From Trinickia mobilis (GTDB taxonomy: Bacteria > Pseudomonadota > Gammaproteobacteria > Burkholderiales > Burkholderiaceae), in assembly GCF_017315705.1 (NCBI RefSeq), contig NZ_JAFLRF010000005.1, forward strand, positions 1-64,000: 64,000 bases of DNA, read 5' to 3'. This document shows, piece by piece, positions 1 to 7,175 of the stretch; within the stretch, counting starts at the first letter, position 1; the number at the start of each line of letters is the position of its first letter. Both the position numbers and the translations under genes were made by a program. The notes below the pieces were generated by a model, which saw nothing but the letters and a program-made list of their open reading frames with translations, was not told the DNA's origin and made no database searches.

Positions 1-239
1 ACGGCATCGGCGGTATCGTCGGCGCGCTTCTGACCGGCGTGTTCGCGGTGAAGGACATCGGCGGCGCGGACGGCAATCTGATCCTGCAGGCGAAGGGCGT
101 ACTGACGACGCTCGTTTACAGCGGCGTGGTGAGCTTCATCCTCTTGAAGGTGATCGACATGGTGATGGGCCTGCGCGTGGCCGAGGAAGAAGAGCGCGAA
201 GGCCTCGACGTGGTGCTGCACGGCGAGCACGTCGAATAA
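1..239 (+). CDS. amt: Ammonium transporter, C-terminal fragment (cut by window edge)
   Basis: This is the last ~78 codons of an Amt/MEP/Rh-family ammonium channel; the frame is open from base 3 to the TAA at 237-239. The visible part has the Gly-rich end of a membrane helix (GIGGIVGALLTGVFAVK), a last hydrophobic helix (VVSFILLKVIDMVMGL) and the cytoplasmic tail with the acidic VAEEEEREGLDVVLHGEH stretch typical of Amt C-termini. That tail takes part in channel gating and GlnK binding in the family. gshA follows, as in related Burkholderiaceae. The N-terminal channel body lies outside the window, so full length cannot be judged. Confidence 0.9.
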   Translation, partial: GIGGIVGALLTGVFAVKDIGGADGNLILQAKGVLTTLVYSGVVSFILLKVIDMVMGLRVAEEEEREGLDVVLHGEHVE

Positions 240-290
240 CGGCTGGCTGCTCGCCTGCGACAAATACGGGGGTTAAGCGCAGCGACTTTG

Positions 291-315
291 GCCCGCCTTC
301 ACGGCGGGCTTTTTT
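291..315 (+). terminator. Intrinsic terminator of amt
   Basis: GCCCGCC and GGCGGGC arms enclose a short TTCAC loop and are followed by TTTTTT. It sits about 50 bases after the amt stop codon. Confidence 0.8.
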
Positions 316-317
316 GT

Positions 318-430
318 GTCGACCGGAGTTAGCGCTTTAGCGCTTACTCCGGTCCCATGCAACGCGGTCGACCGGAGTTAGCGCTTTAGCGCTTACTCCG
401 GTCCCATGCAACGCGGTCCCATGCAACGCC
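318..430 (+). repeat. Two tandem 49-bp palindromic repeats plus a partial third
   Basis: Positions 318-366 and 367-415 are identical 49-base units; 416-429 repeats the end of the unit (GTCCCATGCAACGC). Each unit contains a near-perfect palindrome: outer arms ACCGGAGT/ACTCCGGT, inner AGCGCTTTAGCGCT, then the tail GGTCCCATGCAACGCG. Related copies lie at 4176-4229, 12500-12690, 42270-42291 and 47156-47232, always between genes. The function is unknown; it looks like a dispersed REP-like family. Confidence 0.85.
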
Positions 431-450
431 CGCGGCAACCGCGGGCCTTT
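428..450 (+). terminator. Second hairpin after the repeat array
   Basis: GCCCGCGG-CAA-CCGCGGGC forms an 8-bp stem followed by CCTTTG. The T-run is weak, so termination is uncertain. Confidence 0.3.
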
Positions 451-573
451 GTCCTTGTTGTCTATCGGGTCAATAGGAAAATCGCATGCGGATCCCGCTT
501 GCGAATGGAGAAAGCGTCCCCAAATCGGCGGGGTATTTGCTCTACAATCTTCTTCTCCATCTGCGAGTGATCA

Positions 574-1863
574 ATGGTTCCGCACCTAGTTACGGCGTTA
601 AACGGCCCGCTGCTCGATCTCGAGCGGAAGATCCTCGACGCCACGCCCGCCATCGAACGCTGGTTCCGCCTCGAATGGCAAGAGCATACGCCGCCGTTCT
701 ATTGTTCGGTGGACTTGCGCAACGCAGGCTTCAAGCTCGCGCCGGTCGATACGAACCTCTTTCCGGGCCGATTCAACAATCTGCCGCTCGAAGTGCTGCC
801 GCTCGCCGTGCAGGCGGCGATGGCTTCGATCGAAAAAATCTGCCCTGACGCGAAGAATCTGCTGATCATTCCCGAGCGTCATACACGCAACGCGTTTTAT
901 CTGGAGAATGTCGCGCGGCTTGCGACCATCATGCGGCAGGCGGGGCTGAACGTGCGCTTCGGCACGCTCGACGAAAGCATCCACGGCCCGGTCACGATCG
1001 CGCTCGCCGATGGCCAGAAAATCGTGCTTGAACCGCTCGAGCGGACGTCGCGGCGTCTCGGGCTCAAGAACTTCGATCCTTGCTCGATCCTTTTGAACAA
1101 CGACTTGTCGGCGGGCGTTCCGAGCGTGCTCGAGAACCTGCACGAGCAGTACGTGCTGCCGCCGCTGCACGCGGGGTGGGCCGTGCGCCGCAAGTCGACG
1201 CATTTTTCCTGCTACGAAGACGTCGCGAAGAAGTTCGCGAAGATGGTCGAGATCGACCCGTGGATGGTGAATCCGTACCATGCGCATGTCGAAGACGTCG
1301 ACTTTCAGGCGCGTACCGGTGAGGAGGCGCTCTCCGATGCGATCGACGTCGTGCTCAAGAAGATTGCGCGCAAGTACCGCGAATACGGCATCACAGAGCG
1401 GCCGTACGTCGTCATCAAGTCCGATGCCGGCACCGATGGGCGCGGCGTGTTGACCGTGCACGACGCGGCAGAAGTCGCGAGTCTCACGAAGCGCGAGCGC
1501 GAGCGGATGACCGTGACGAAGGACGGTCTCGAAGTGCACGACGTGATCGTGCAGGAGGGCGTCTATACGTTCGAGCGGGTCGGCGACGAAGTGGCCGAGC
1601 CGGTCGTGTACATGATCGATCGCTATGTGGTGGGCGGCTTCTATCGCGTGCACGGCGGCCGCGAGCGCGATCAGAACCTGAACGCGCCGGGCATGCATTT
1701 CGTGCCGCTCGGCTTCGAGCACACCGCGCTGCCGGACGCGCACGCGAAGCCGGGCGCCGCGCCGCCGAACCGCTTCTATATGTACGGCGTGGTGGCGCGC
1801 TTGGGGCTCCTCGCAGCATCGGTGGAGCTCGAGAAGACCGATCCGGAAGCGATTCAGGTCTGA
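574..1863 (+). CDS. gshA: Glutamate-cysteine ligase, proteobacterial GshA (PF08886) type
   Basis: It catalyses ATP-dependent joining of L-glutamate and L-cysteine, the first step of glutathione synthesis, in the cytosol. The 429-residue protein matches the GshA family first defined in Acidithiobacillus, which is unrelated in sequence to E. coli GshA. Recognisable stretches are the N-terminal TNLFPGRFNNL segment (about residues 67-77) and a Gly-rich KSDAGTDGRGV segment near residue 282, probably nucleotide-contacting. The start is the ATG at 574; a possible -10 (TACAAT) lies at 543-548. gshB follows 105 bases downstream, so the two glutathione genes are probably one transcription unit. Confidence 0.92.
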   Translation: MVPHLVTALNGPLLDLERKILDATPAIERWFRLEWQEHTPPFYCSVDLRNAGFKLAPVDTNLFPGRFNNLPLEVLPLAVQAAMASIEKICPDAKNLLIIPERHTRNAFYLENVARLATIMRQAGLNVRFGTLDESIHGPVTIALADGQKIVLEPLERTSRRLGLKNFDPCSILLNNDLSAGVPSVLENLHEQYVLPPLHAGWAVRRKSTHFSCYEDVAKKFAKMVEIDPWMVNPYHAHVEDVDFQARTGEEALSDAIDVVLKKIARKYREYGITERPYVVIKSDAGTDGRGVLTVHDAAEVASLTKRERERMTVTKDGLEVHDVIVQEGVYTFERVGDEVAEPVVYMIDRYVVGGFYRVHGGRERDQNLNAPGMHFVPLGFEHTALPDAHAKPGAAPPNRFYMYGVVARLGLLAASVELEKTDPEAIQV

Positions 1864-1968
1864 CACCGGAAGCACTCGGGCGGTCAACGGCGCCGCCCCG
1901 GGCAGCGCCGTCCGGCGCGCGAACCAATGATGAACAAGACAAAGCCCGCACAGGGCATCAGAGACTCC

Positions 1969-2925
1969 ATGGACATTCTTTTTATCGCCGACCCGCTTGA
2001 TCGCTTCAAGATCTACAAGGATTCGACCTACGCGATGATGGCCGAAGCGGTGCGCCGCGGGCACACGATCTACGCGTGCGAGCCGCAACATCTCGCGTGG
2101 ACCGGCAGCCGCGTCGAAGCGAGCGTGAAGCGCGTGACGCTCGTCGGCGATGAAGCGGACCGCCATCGTGATCCCTGGTACGAAGCCGCCGCGCACGAAA
2201 CGCGCGCGCTGCAATCGTTCGGCGCGGTGCTGATGCGCAAAGACCCGCCGTTCGACATGGAATACGTGACGTCGACGTGGCTGCTCGAGCTGGCGGAGCG
2301 TGCGGGCGCGCGCGTTTTCAACAAGCCGCAGGCGATTCGCGATCACTCGGAGAAGCTGGCGATCGGCGAGTTCGCGCAATTCGTCGCGCCGACGCTCGTC
2401 ACGCGCGACGCCGCGCGTCTGCGCGCGTTTCATGCCGAGCACGGCGACGTGATCCTGAAGCCGCTCGACGGCATGGGCGGCATGGGCGTATTCCGCGTGA
2501 AGGCCGATGGCATGAACCTCGGCTCGATCGTCGAAATGCTGAGCCACGACGGCGCACGCTCGGTGATGGCGCAGAAGTTCATCCCCGAAATCTCGGCCGG
2601 CGACAAGCGGATTCTGCTGATCGGCGGCGAGCCGGTGCCGTATTCGCTCGCGCGTATTCCTCAGGGCAACGAGGTGCGCGGCAACCTCGCGGCGGGCGGT
2701 GTCGGCGTCGCGCAGCCGCTCACCGCGCGCGACCGTGAGATCGCCGAAACGCTCGCCCCGGTGCTCGCGGCGCGCGGCCTGTTGCTCGTCGGGCTCGACG
2801 CGATCGGCGACTGGCTGACCGAGGTCAATGTCACGAGTCCGACGTGCTTCCGGGAAATCATGGACCAGACCGGCTTCGACGTCGCCGCGATGCTCATTGA
2901 CGCGCTGGAGCGCGCGACAGGCTGA
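1969..2925 (+). CDS. gshB: Glutathione synthetase
   Basis: It adds glycine to gamma-glutamylcysteine using ATP and completes glutathione synthesis. The 318-residue ATP-grasp protein begins MDILFIADPLDRFKIYKDST, matching the usual GshB N-terminus; the flexible Gly loop (KPLDGMGGMGVFRVK) is near residue 163 and the C-terminal metal/substrate motif TEVNVTSPTCFRE near residue 284. An in-frame ATG at 1927 would add 14 residues (MMNKTKPAQGIRDS) that do not resemble family members, so 1969 is preferred. Neither start has a strong Shine-Dalgarno. It lies downstream of gshA on the same strand. Confidence 0.93.
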   Translation: MDILFIADPLDRFKIYKDSTYAMMAEAVRRGHTIYACEPQHLAWTGSRVEASVKRVTLVGDEADRHRDPWYEAAAHETRALQSFGAVLMRKDPPFDMEYVTSTWLLELAERAGARVFNKPQAIRDHSEKLAIGEFAQFVAPTLVTRDAARLRAFHAEHGDVILKPLDGMGGMGVFRVKADGMNLGSIVEMLSHDGARSVMAQKFIPEISAGDKRILLIGGEPVPYSLARIPQGNEVRGNLAAGGVGVAQPLTARDREIAETLAPVLAARGLLLVGLDAIGDWLTEVNVTSPTCFREIMDQTGFDVAAMLIDALERATG

Positions 2926-3276
2926 GGCGCCCGGCTAGGCGGCCTTGGCTGACCGGCGCGCGTCCCGCCGCTGGGCGTGGCGGAACGTCACTAGCCAGTT
3001 AATGCGCGGAAAAGCGCGAAAATGGCCTGATACAATGCCCGCTCTTTCAGGCAGGACGTCCGAACCCGGCAAGGGCGGCGCGTCCCGCGAGCGGACTTCG
3101 AGCCGGGCGCCGCGGCTTGGCCGGAACCGATCCGGCGCGCGGCGGCCCGACGACCGGCGCCACAGCCCCGATGGCGGCCGGCCGTCCACTCGGACCAGCA
3201 TGAGGGGCATGTGCCAGGCGCGGGCCGCAACTATCCCGGTTCTGCGCTTCGGGCCGCTTTTCGTTGTAAGGCTGAC
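2926..3276 (+). other. Intergenic region, possible promoter of the PTS genes
   Basis: These 351 bases hold no convincing gene. A possible -10 box TACAAT lies at 3031-3036, without a clear -35, leaving about 240 bases of very GC-rich transcribed leader before the EIIA start. No known riboswitch or terminator was recognised. Confidence 0.35.
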
Positions 3277-3798
3277 ATGGCAGGCATTTTGATCATTGCG
3301 CACGCTCCGTTCGCTACCGCGCTACGCGAGTGCATCGCTCACATATACGGCGGGCTGCCCGCGCGCATCGGCGCGATCGACGTGATGCCCGACTGCGATC
3401 CCGCTCAGGTCATCGATCTCGCGCAATCTGAACTCGACCGCTTACGGGAAGACAACGGCGCCCTCGTCCTGACCGACATGTTCGGTGCGACGCCGGCGAA
3501 CATCGCGAGCCGCCTCGCGACGCTGCCATCGGTGCGCGTCTTGGCTGGCGTGAACCTGCCGATGCTCGTGCGCGCCGTGTGTTACCGCACGACGCCGCTC
3601 GATACGCTCGTCGACAAGGCGCTGGCGGGCGCGGCCAAGGGCGTGCATGCGATCGGACCGTCGACACCGCCGCCCGTGAAATGCGCGGCCGACGTCGATT
3701 GCCTGCCGGCGCGCTCGCCGGAGGCTTGCCCGAGCGCGGCGGCCGGCGGCGCTGCCGGCTGCGCGCCGGCGCCCAACCCCAATCCGGCTGGATCCTGA
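3277..3798 (+). CDS. PTS EIIA component, mannose/fructose family (PF03610)
   Basis: It is a 173-residue protein with the EIIA-Man fold signature. The phosphorylatable His is His9 in ILIIAHAPFA, and LVLTDMFGATPANIA is the conserved segment around residue 66. No EIIB, IIC or IID genes accompany it, so with HPr and EI next door it is best read as a regulatory phosphorelay rather than a sugar permease, as described for other Proteobacteria. The ATG at 3277 is chosen because the protein then begins directly at the family N-terminus; an upstream in-frame start at 3211 adds 22 non-homologous residues. The last ~40 residues are a Pro/Ala-rich tail with five Cys, beyond the EIIA domain. Confidence 0.85.
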   Translation: MAGILIIAHAPFATALRECIAHIYGGLPARIGAIDVMPDCDPAQVIDLAQSELDRLREDNGALVLTDMFGATPANIASRLATLPSVRVLAGVNLPMLVRAVCYRTTPLDTLVDKALAGAAKGVHAIGPSTPPPVKCAADVDCLPARSPEACPSAAAGGAAGCAPAPNPNPAGS

Positions 3799-3841
3799 CC
3801 GAACGGCCATTCCTCAGACACCATTCGCGCTTCGGAACATC

Positions 3842-4111
3842 ATGCTGCAACAAGAAACAACTATCGTGAACAAACTGGGCCTGCACGCACGCGCGTCGGC
3901 CAAACTGACTCAGCTCGCCGGCAACTATCAGTCGGAAATCTGGATGAGCCGCAATGGCCGGCGCATCAACGCGAAGAGCATCATGGGCGTCATGATGCTG
4001 GCGGCCGGGATCGGCAGCACGGTGACGATCGAAACGGAAGGGCCGGACGAGGCGGACGCAATGCTGGCACTCCTGAAATTGATCGCCGATAAATTCGGCG
4101 AGGGCCAATGA
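3842..4111 (+). CDS. ptsH: Phosphocarrier protein HPr
   Basis: It accepts phosphate from EI on His15 (KLGLHARAS) and passes it to EIIA proteins. The length of 89 residues is normal. Ser46 in NAKSIMGVMML is conserved; it is the site phosphorylated by HPr kinase/phosphorylase, whose gene begins to appear at the right edge of this window. The gene starts 43 bases after the EIIA stop and ends just before a strong terminator, so EIIA and HPr probably form a unit separate from ptsI. Confidence 0.95.
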   Translation: MLQQETTIVNKLGLHARASAKLTQLAGNYQSEIWMSRNGRRINAKSIMGVMMLAAGIGSTVTIETEGPDEADAMLALLKLIADKFGEGQ

Positions 4112-4146
4112 GCGACGGTGCAGACTGAGACCTCTGTCTCCACACG

Positions 4147-4175
4147 AACGCCGCGGTCATCCGCGGCGTTTTTTT
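4147..4175 (+). terminator. Intrinsic terminator between ptsH and ptsI
   Basis: The arms AACGCCGCGG and CCGCGGCGTT enclose TCAT and run into seven T residues. It lies 36 bases after the ptsH stop. Confidence 0.85.
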
Positions 4176-4229
4176 GTGCCGACTAGAGTTAGCGCTTTAG
4201 TGCTTACCCCATGGTCCCTTGCAACGCAG
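4176..4229 (+). repeat. Single diverged copy of the 49-bp palindromic repeat
   Basis: It contains AGAGTTAGCGCTTTAGTGCTTA followed by a version of the GGTCCCATGCAACGC tail (GGTCCCTTGCAACGC). The outer arms are degraded compared with the array at 318-430. It directly abuts the ptsH terminator. Confidence 0.7.
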
Positions 4230-4339
4230 CAAGAAAATCGTACAGAGACACGCCGGCTGGGCATCCGGCTTGTCTGGGTCAGCTACCGAAACCGCTAACC
4301 ATGCTGCGCCGCACGCAGTCATGCATCGTTTGCGGAATT

Positions 4340-4345
4340 TATAAT
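4340..4345 (+). promoter_or_regulatory. Possible -10 box for ptsI
   Basis: A perfect TATAAT lies 70 bases before the ptsI start, downstream of the ptsH terminator and the repeat. No good -35 was seen 16-18 bases upstream. Apart from this, the terminator and the repeat, the 303-base ptsH-ptsI gap holds nothing recognised. Confidence 0.4.
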
Positions 4346-4414
4346 CGGTAGTTAGGGTCACAAACCCATTGCGGCGGCTTATCGCGGCATCACACACAAC
4401 TAGAGGAGGTGCGC

Positions 4415-6172
4415 GTGTCGTTCACGCTGCATGGAATTCCCGTGTCACGCGGCATCGCCATCGGGCGAGCCTATCTGATAGCGCCGGCCGCGCTTGACGT
4501 CGATCATTACCTGATCGAGCCTGCCCAGATCGAAGGGGAGCTCGAGCGCTTTCGCGCGGCTTTGAAAGTCGTGCACAGCGAGCTCGAACTGCTGCGCGAG
4601 GATCTCGCCGCAGACGCGCCGAGCGAAGTCGGCGCCTTCATCAATGTCCACACGATGATCCTGAACGACGCGATGCTCGTGCAGGAAACGATGGATCTCG
4701 TGCGGACGCGCCGCTACAACGTCGAATGGGCGCTGACCGAACAGCTCGAACGCCTGTCCCGCCATTTCGACGATATCGAAGACGAGTACCTGCGCGAGCG
4801 CAAGGCCGATATCCACCAGGTGGTCGAGCGCGTGCTGAAGGCGTTGGCGGGCGCGCCGTCGGCGGCCGCGCTGCTCGGCCACGGCATGCATGCGCATGCT
4901 AGCGACGAAATGATCGTGGTCGCGCACGACATCTCGCCCGCCGACATGATGCAGTTCAAGACGCAAACGTTTCAGGGCTTCGTCACCGATCTCGGCGGGC
5001 GGACGTCGCATACGGCGATCGTCGCTCGCAGCCTCGGCATTCCGGCCGCGGTGGGCGTGCAGCAGGCCAGCTCGCTGATCCGGCAGGACGATCTGATCAT
5101 CGTCGACGGCGACCACGGCATCGTGATCGTCGACCCGGCGCCGATCGTGCTCGAGGAATATTCGTACCGGCAAAGCGAGAAGGCGCTCGAGCAGCGCAAG
5201 CTGCAGCGACTGAAGTTCTCGCCGACGCAAACGCTGTGCGGCACGAAGATCGAGCTGTGCGCGAACATCGAGTTGCCCGAGGACGCGCAGGCGGCGGTGG
5301 ATGCGGGGGCGGTCGGCGTCGGCCTTTTCCGCACCGAGTTCCTGTTCATGAATCACCGCGATCGGCTGCCGGAGGAAGAGGAGCAGTTTGCCGCGTACAA
5401 GCGGGCGGTCGAGCTGATGAACGGCCTGCCGGTGACGATCCGCACGATCGACGTCGGCGCCGACAAGCCGCTCGATTCGATCGGCAGCGAAGGCTACGAA
5501 ACGGCGCCCAATCCGGCGCTGGGCCTGCGGGCGATCCGCTGGAGCCTGTCCGAGCCGCATATGTTCCTCACGCAACTGCGCGCGATTCTGCGCGCGTCGG
5601 CGTTCGGCCAGGTGAAGATCCTGATCCCGATGCTCGCGCACGCGCAGGAAATCGATCAGACGCTCGACCTGATCCGCGAGGCGAAGCGCCAGCTCGACGA
5701 CGCCGGTCTGCCGTACGACCCGAATGTGCGCATCGGCGCGATGATCGAGATCCCGGCCGCTGCGATCGCGCTGCCGCTTTTTCTCAAGCGGCTCGATTTC
5801 CTGTCGATCGGCACGAACGATTTGATTCAGTACACGCTGGCGATCGACCGTGCCGACAACTCGGTCGCGCATCTTTACGATCCGCTGCATCCGGCTGTGC
5901 TGCACCTGATCGCGTTCACGCTGCGCGAAGCGAAACGAGCGGGCGTGCCGGTGTCGATCTGCGGGGAAATGGCGGGCGATCCGCAACTCACGCGCTTGTT
6001 GCTCGGCATGGGCCTCACCGAGTTCTCGATGCATCCGAGCCAACTGCTCGTCGTGAAGCAGGAGATCCTGCGCTCGCATTTGAAGACGCTGGAGAAGCCC
6101 GTTGCAGACGTGCTGGCGTCGTTCGAACCGGAAGAGGTGCAGGCGGCGCTCAAGCTCGTCGCCGAGTGTTGA
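4415..6172 (+). CDS. ptsI: PTS Enzyme I (phosphoenolpyruvate-protein phosphotransferase)
   Basis: It takes phosphate from phosphoenolpyruvate and gives it to HPr. The 585-residue length is normal. The phospho-His is His199 (GGRTSHTAIVAR), the PEP-site Arg is about 306 (LFRTEFLFM), and the active-site Cys is about 516 (SICGEMAGDP). The GTG at 4415 is preferred because AGAGGAGG at 4402-4409 is spaced 5 bases from it; the in-frame GTG at 4409 overlaps that Shine-Dalgarno. A second EI is encoded as a domain of the fused protein at 31720-34278, so the cell has two EI activities. Confidence 0.95.
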   Translation: MSFTLHGIPVSRGIAIGRAYLIAPAALDVDHYLIEPAQIEGELERFRAALKVVHSELELLREDLAADAPSEVGAFINVHTMILNDAMLVQETMDLVRTRRYNVEWALTEQLERLSRHFDDIEDEYLRERKADIHQVVERVLKALAGAPSAAALLGHGMHAHASDEMIVVAHDISPADMMQFKTQTFQGFVTDLGGRTSHTAIVARSLGIPAAVGVQQASSLIRQDDLIIVDGDHGIVIVDPAPIVLEEYSYRQSEKALEQRKLQRLKFSPTQTLCGTKIELCANIELPEDAQAAVDAGAVGVGLFRTEFLFMNHRDRLPEEEEQFAAYKRAVELMNGLPVTIRTIDVGADKPLDSIGSEGYETAPNPALGLRAIRWSLSEPHMFLTQLRAILRASAFGQVKILIPMLAHAQEIDQTLDLIREAKRQLDDAGLPYDPNVRIGAMIEIPAAAIALPLFLKRLDFLSIGTNDLIQYTLAIDRADNSVAHLYDPLHPAVLHLIAFTLREAKRAGVPVSICGEMAGDPQLTRLLLGMGLTEFSMHPSQLLVVKQEILRSHLKTLEKPVADVLASFEPEEVQAALKLVAEC

Positions 6173-6207
6173 AATTGGCGTGCGGGCCTTTGCGTGGCCG
6201 GCAACGA

Positions 6208-6249
6208 CGAAGGGCGGCGGTTTCTCGAACCGGCCGCCCTTCGCGTTTT
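6208..6249 (+). terminator. Terminator of ptsI
   Basis: A long stem pairs CGAAGGGCGGC(C)GGTT with AACCGGCCGCCCTTCG (one bulged base) and ends in CGTTTT. It lies between the convergent genes ptsI and moeB. Confidence 0.75.
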
Positions 6250-6268
6250 CAGAAGTCTCCAGCGCGCT

Positions 6269-7027
6269 TCAATCCGCGTGCGCTTTCCCGCATACCGGGC
6301 AATCCGGCTGGCGTGCGATCTTCATCGTGTTCCACTCCATCCGCAGCGAGTCGAGCATCATGAGCCGGCCGGCCAGCGTCGTGCCGACTTTCGCGATCAC
6401 GCGCAGCGCCTCGGCCGCCTGCATCGCGCCGATGATGCCGACCGTCGGTGCGAACACGCCCATCGTCGAGCAGGCGACTTCTTCGAAAGGCTGATCTTCG
6501 GGAAACACGCACGCGTAGCACGGCGAAGCATCGTTGCGGAAATCGAACGTGCTGATCTGGCCGTCGAAACGCAGCGCCGCGCCCGACACGAGCGGCACCC
6601 CATGCGCGACGCACGCGCGGTTGATCGCGTGGCGGGTGGTGAAGTTGTCGGTGCAGTCAAGCACGACGGTCGCGCGCGGCACGGCTTCGTCGAGCCAGGC
6701 ATCGTCGACGCGTTCCGCGATGGCGTGCACGACGACGTCGGGATTCAGTTGCGCGATCGTATCGCGCCCCGACTCGACCTTCTTGCGCCCGACCGAAGCC
6801 GTGACGTGCAGGATCTGCCGCTGCAGGTTCGTGAGATCGACGGTATCGGCATCGACGAGGGTCAGCGTGCCGACGCCTGACGCCGCCAGGTACATCGCCG
6901 CCGGCGAGCCCAGCCCGCCGGCGCCGATGACGATCGCATGCGCGTCGAGAAAATGCTGCTGCGCCTCGATGCCGAGCTCGTCAACGAGGATATGGCGGGA
7001 ATAGCGGAGGAGTTGATCGTCGTTCAT
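6269..7027 (-). CDS. moeB: Molybdopterin-synthase/ThiS adenylyltransferase (HesA/MoeB/ThiF family)
   Basis: This 252-residue E1-like enzyme adenylates the C-terminal Gly of a small sulfur-carrier protein (MoaD or ThiS) before thiocarboxylate formation. The nucleotide loop GAGGLGS is at residues 35-41, with DLTNLQRQILH about 64-74. Zinc-binding Cys pairs are CYAC and CPVC near the C-terminus, and VACSTMGV holds a conserved Cys. No moa or thi genes adjoin it, so MoeB and ThiF roles cannot be told apart here. It ends convergently with ptsI. Confidence 0.88.
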   Translation of the reverse strand: MNDDQLLRYSRHILVDELGIEAQQHFLDAHAIVIGAGGLGSPAAMYLAASGVGTLTLVDADTVDLTNLQRQILHVTASVGRKKVESGRDTIAQLNPDVVVHAIAERVDDAWLDEAVPRATVVLDCTDNFTTRHAINRACVAHGVPLVSGAALRFDGQISTFDFRNDASPCYACVFPEDQPFEEVACSTMGVFAPTVGIIGAMQAAEALRVIAKVGTTLAGRLMMLDSLRMEWNTMKIARQPDCPVCGKAHAD

Positions 7028-7123
7028 GGGGCGGCGCGTCGTGGGGCGCGCGGCACGTACGAGGCGCTCGTGCGGCGTGCTGCGCGATAAGTCGTTCTCG
7101 TTATTCTAATCGCGCAAAAGACA

Positions 7124-7155
7124 ATGCCTTCGCAGCACTGAGGCTGCGAAGGCAT
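7124..7155 (-). terminator. Hairpin after ctpA
   Basis: ATGCCTTCGCAG and CTGCGAAGGCAT form a perfect 12-bp stem with an 8-base loop. On the minus strand it is followed by TGTCTTTT. It lies 21 bases beyond the ctpA stop. Confidence 0.65.
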
Positions 7156-7175
7156 GTGAGCTTGGGCGAGGAGCC

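Noticed and set aside
598-2547. Long open frame on the minus strand across gshA and gshB
   Set aside because: It is antisense to two clear genes, rich in Arg/His as expected of a shadow frame in high-GC DNA, and has no recognisable domain. The same applies to the long antisense frames at 4445-6079, 15763-17049 and 36923-39451.
3040-3270. Structured leader RNA before the EIIA gene
   Set aside because: The region is very GC-rich and would fold by composition alone; no conserved motif was recognised.
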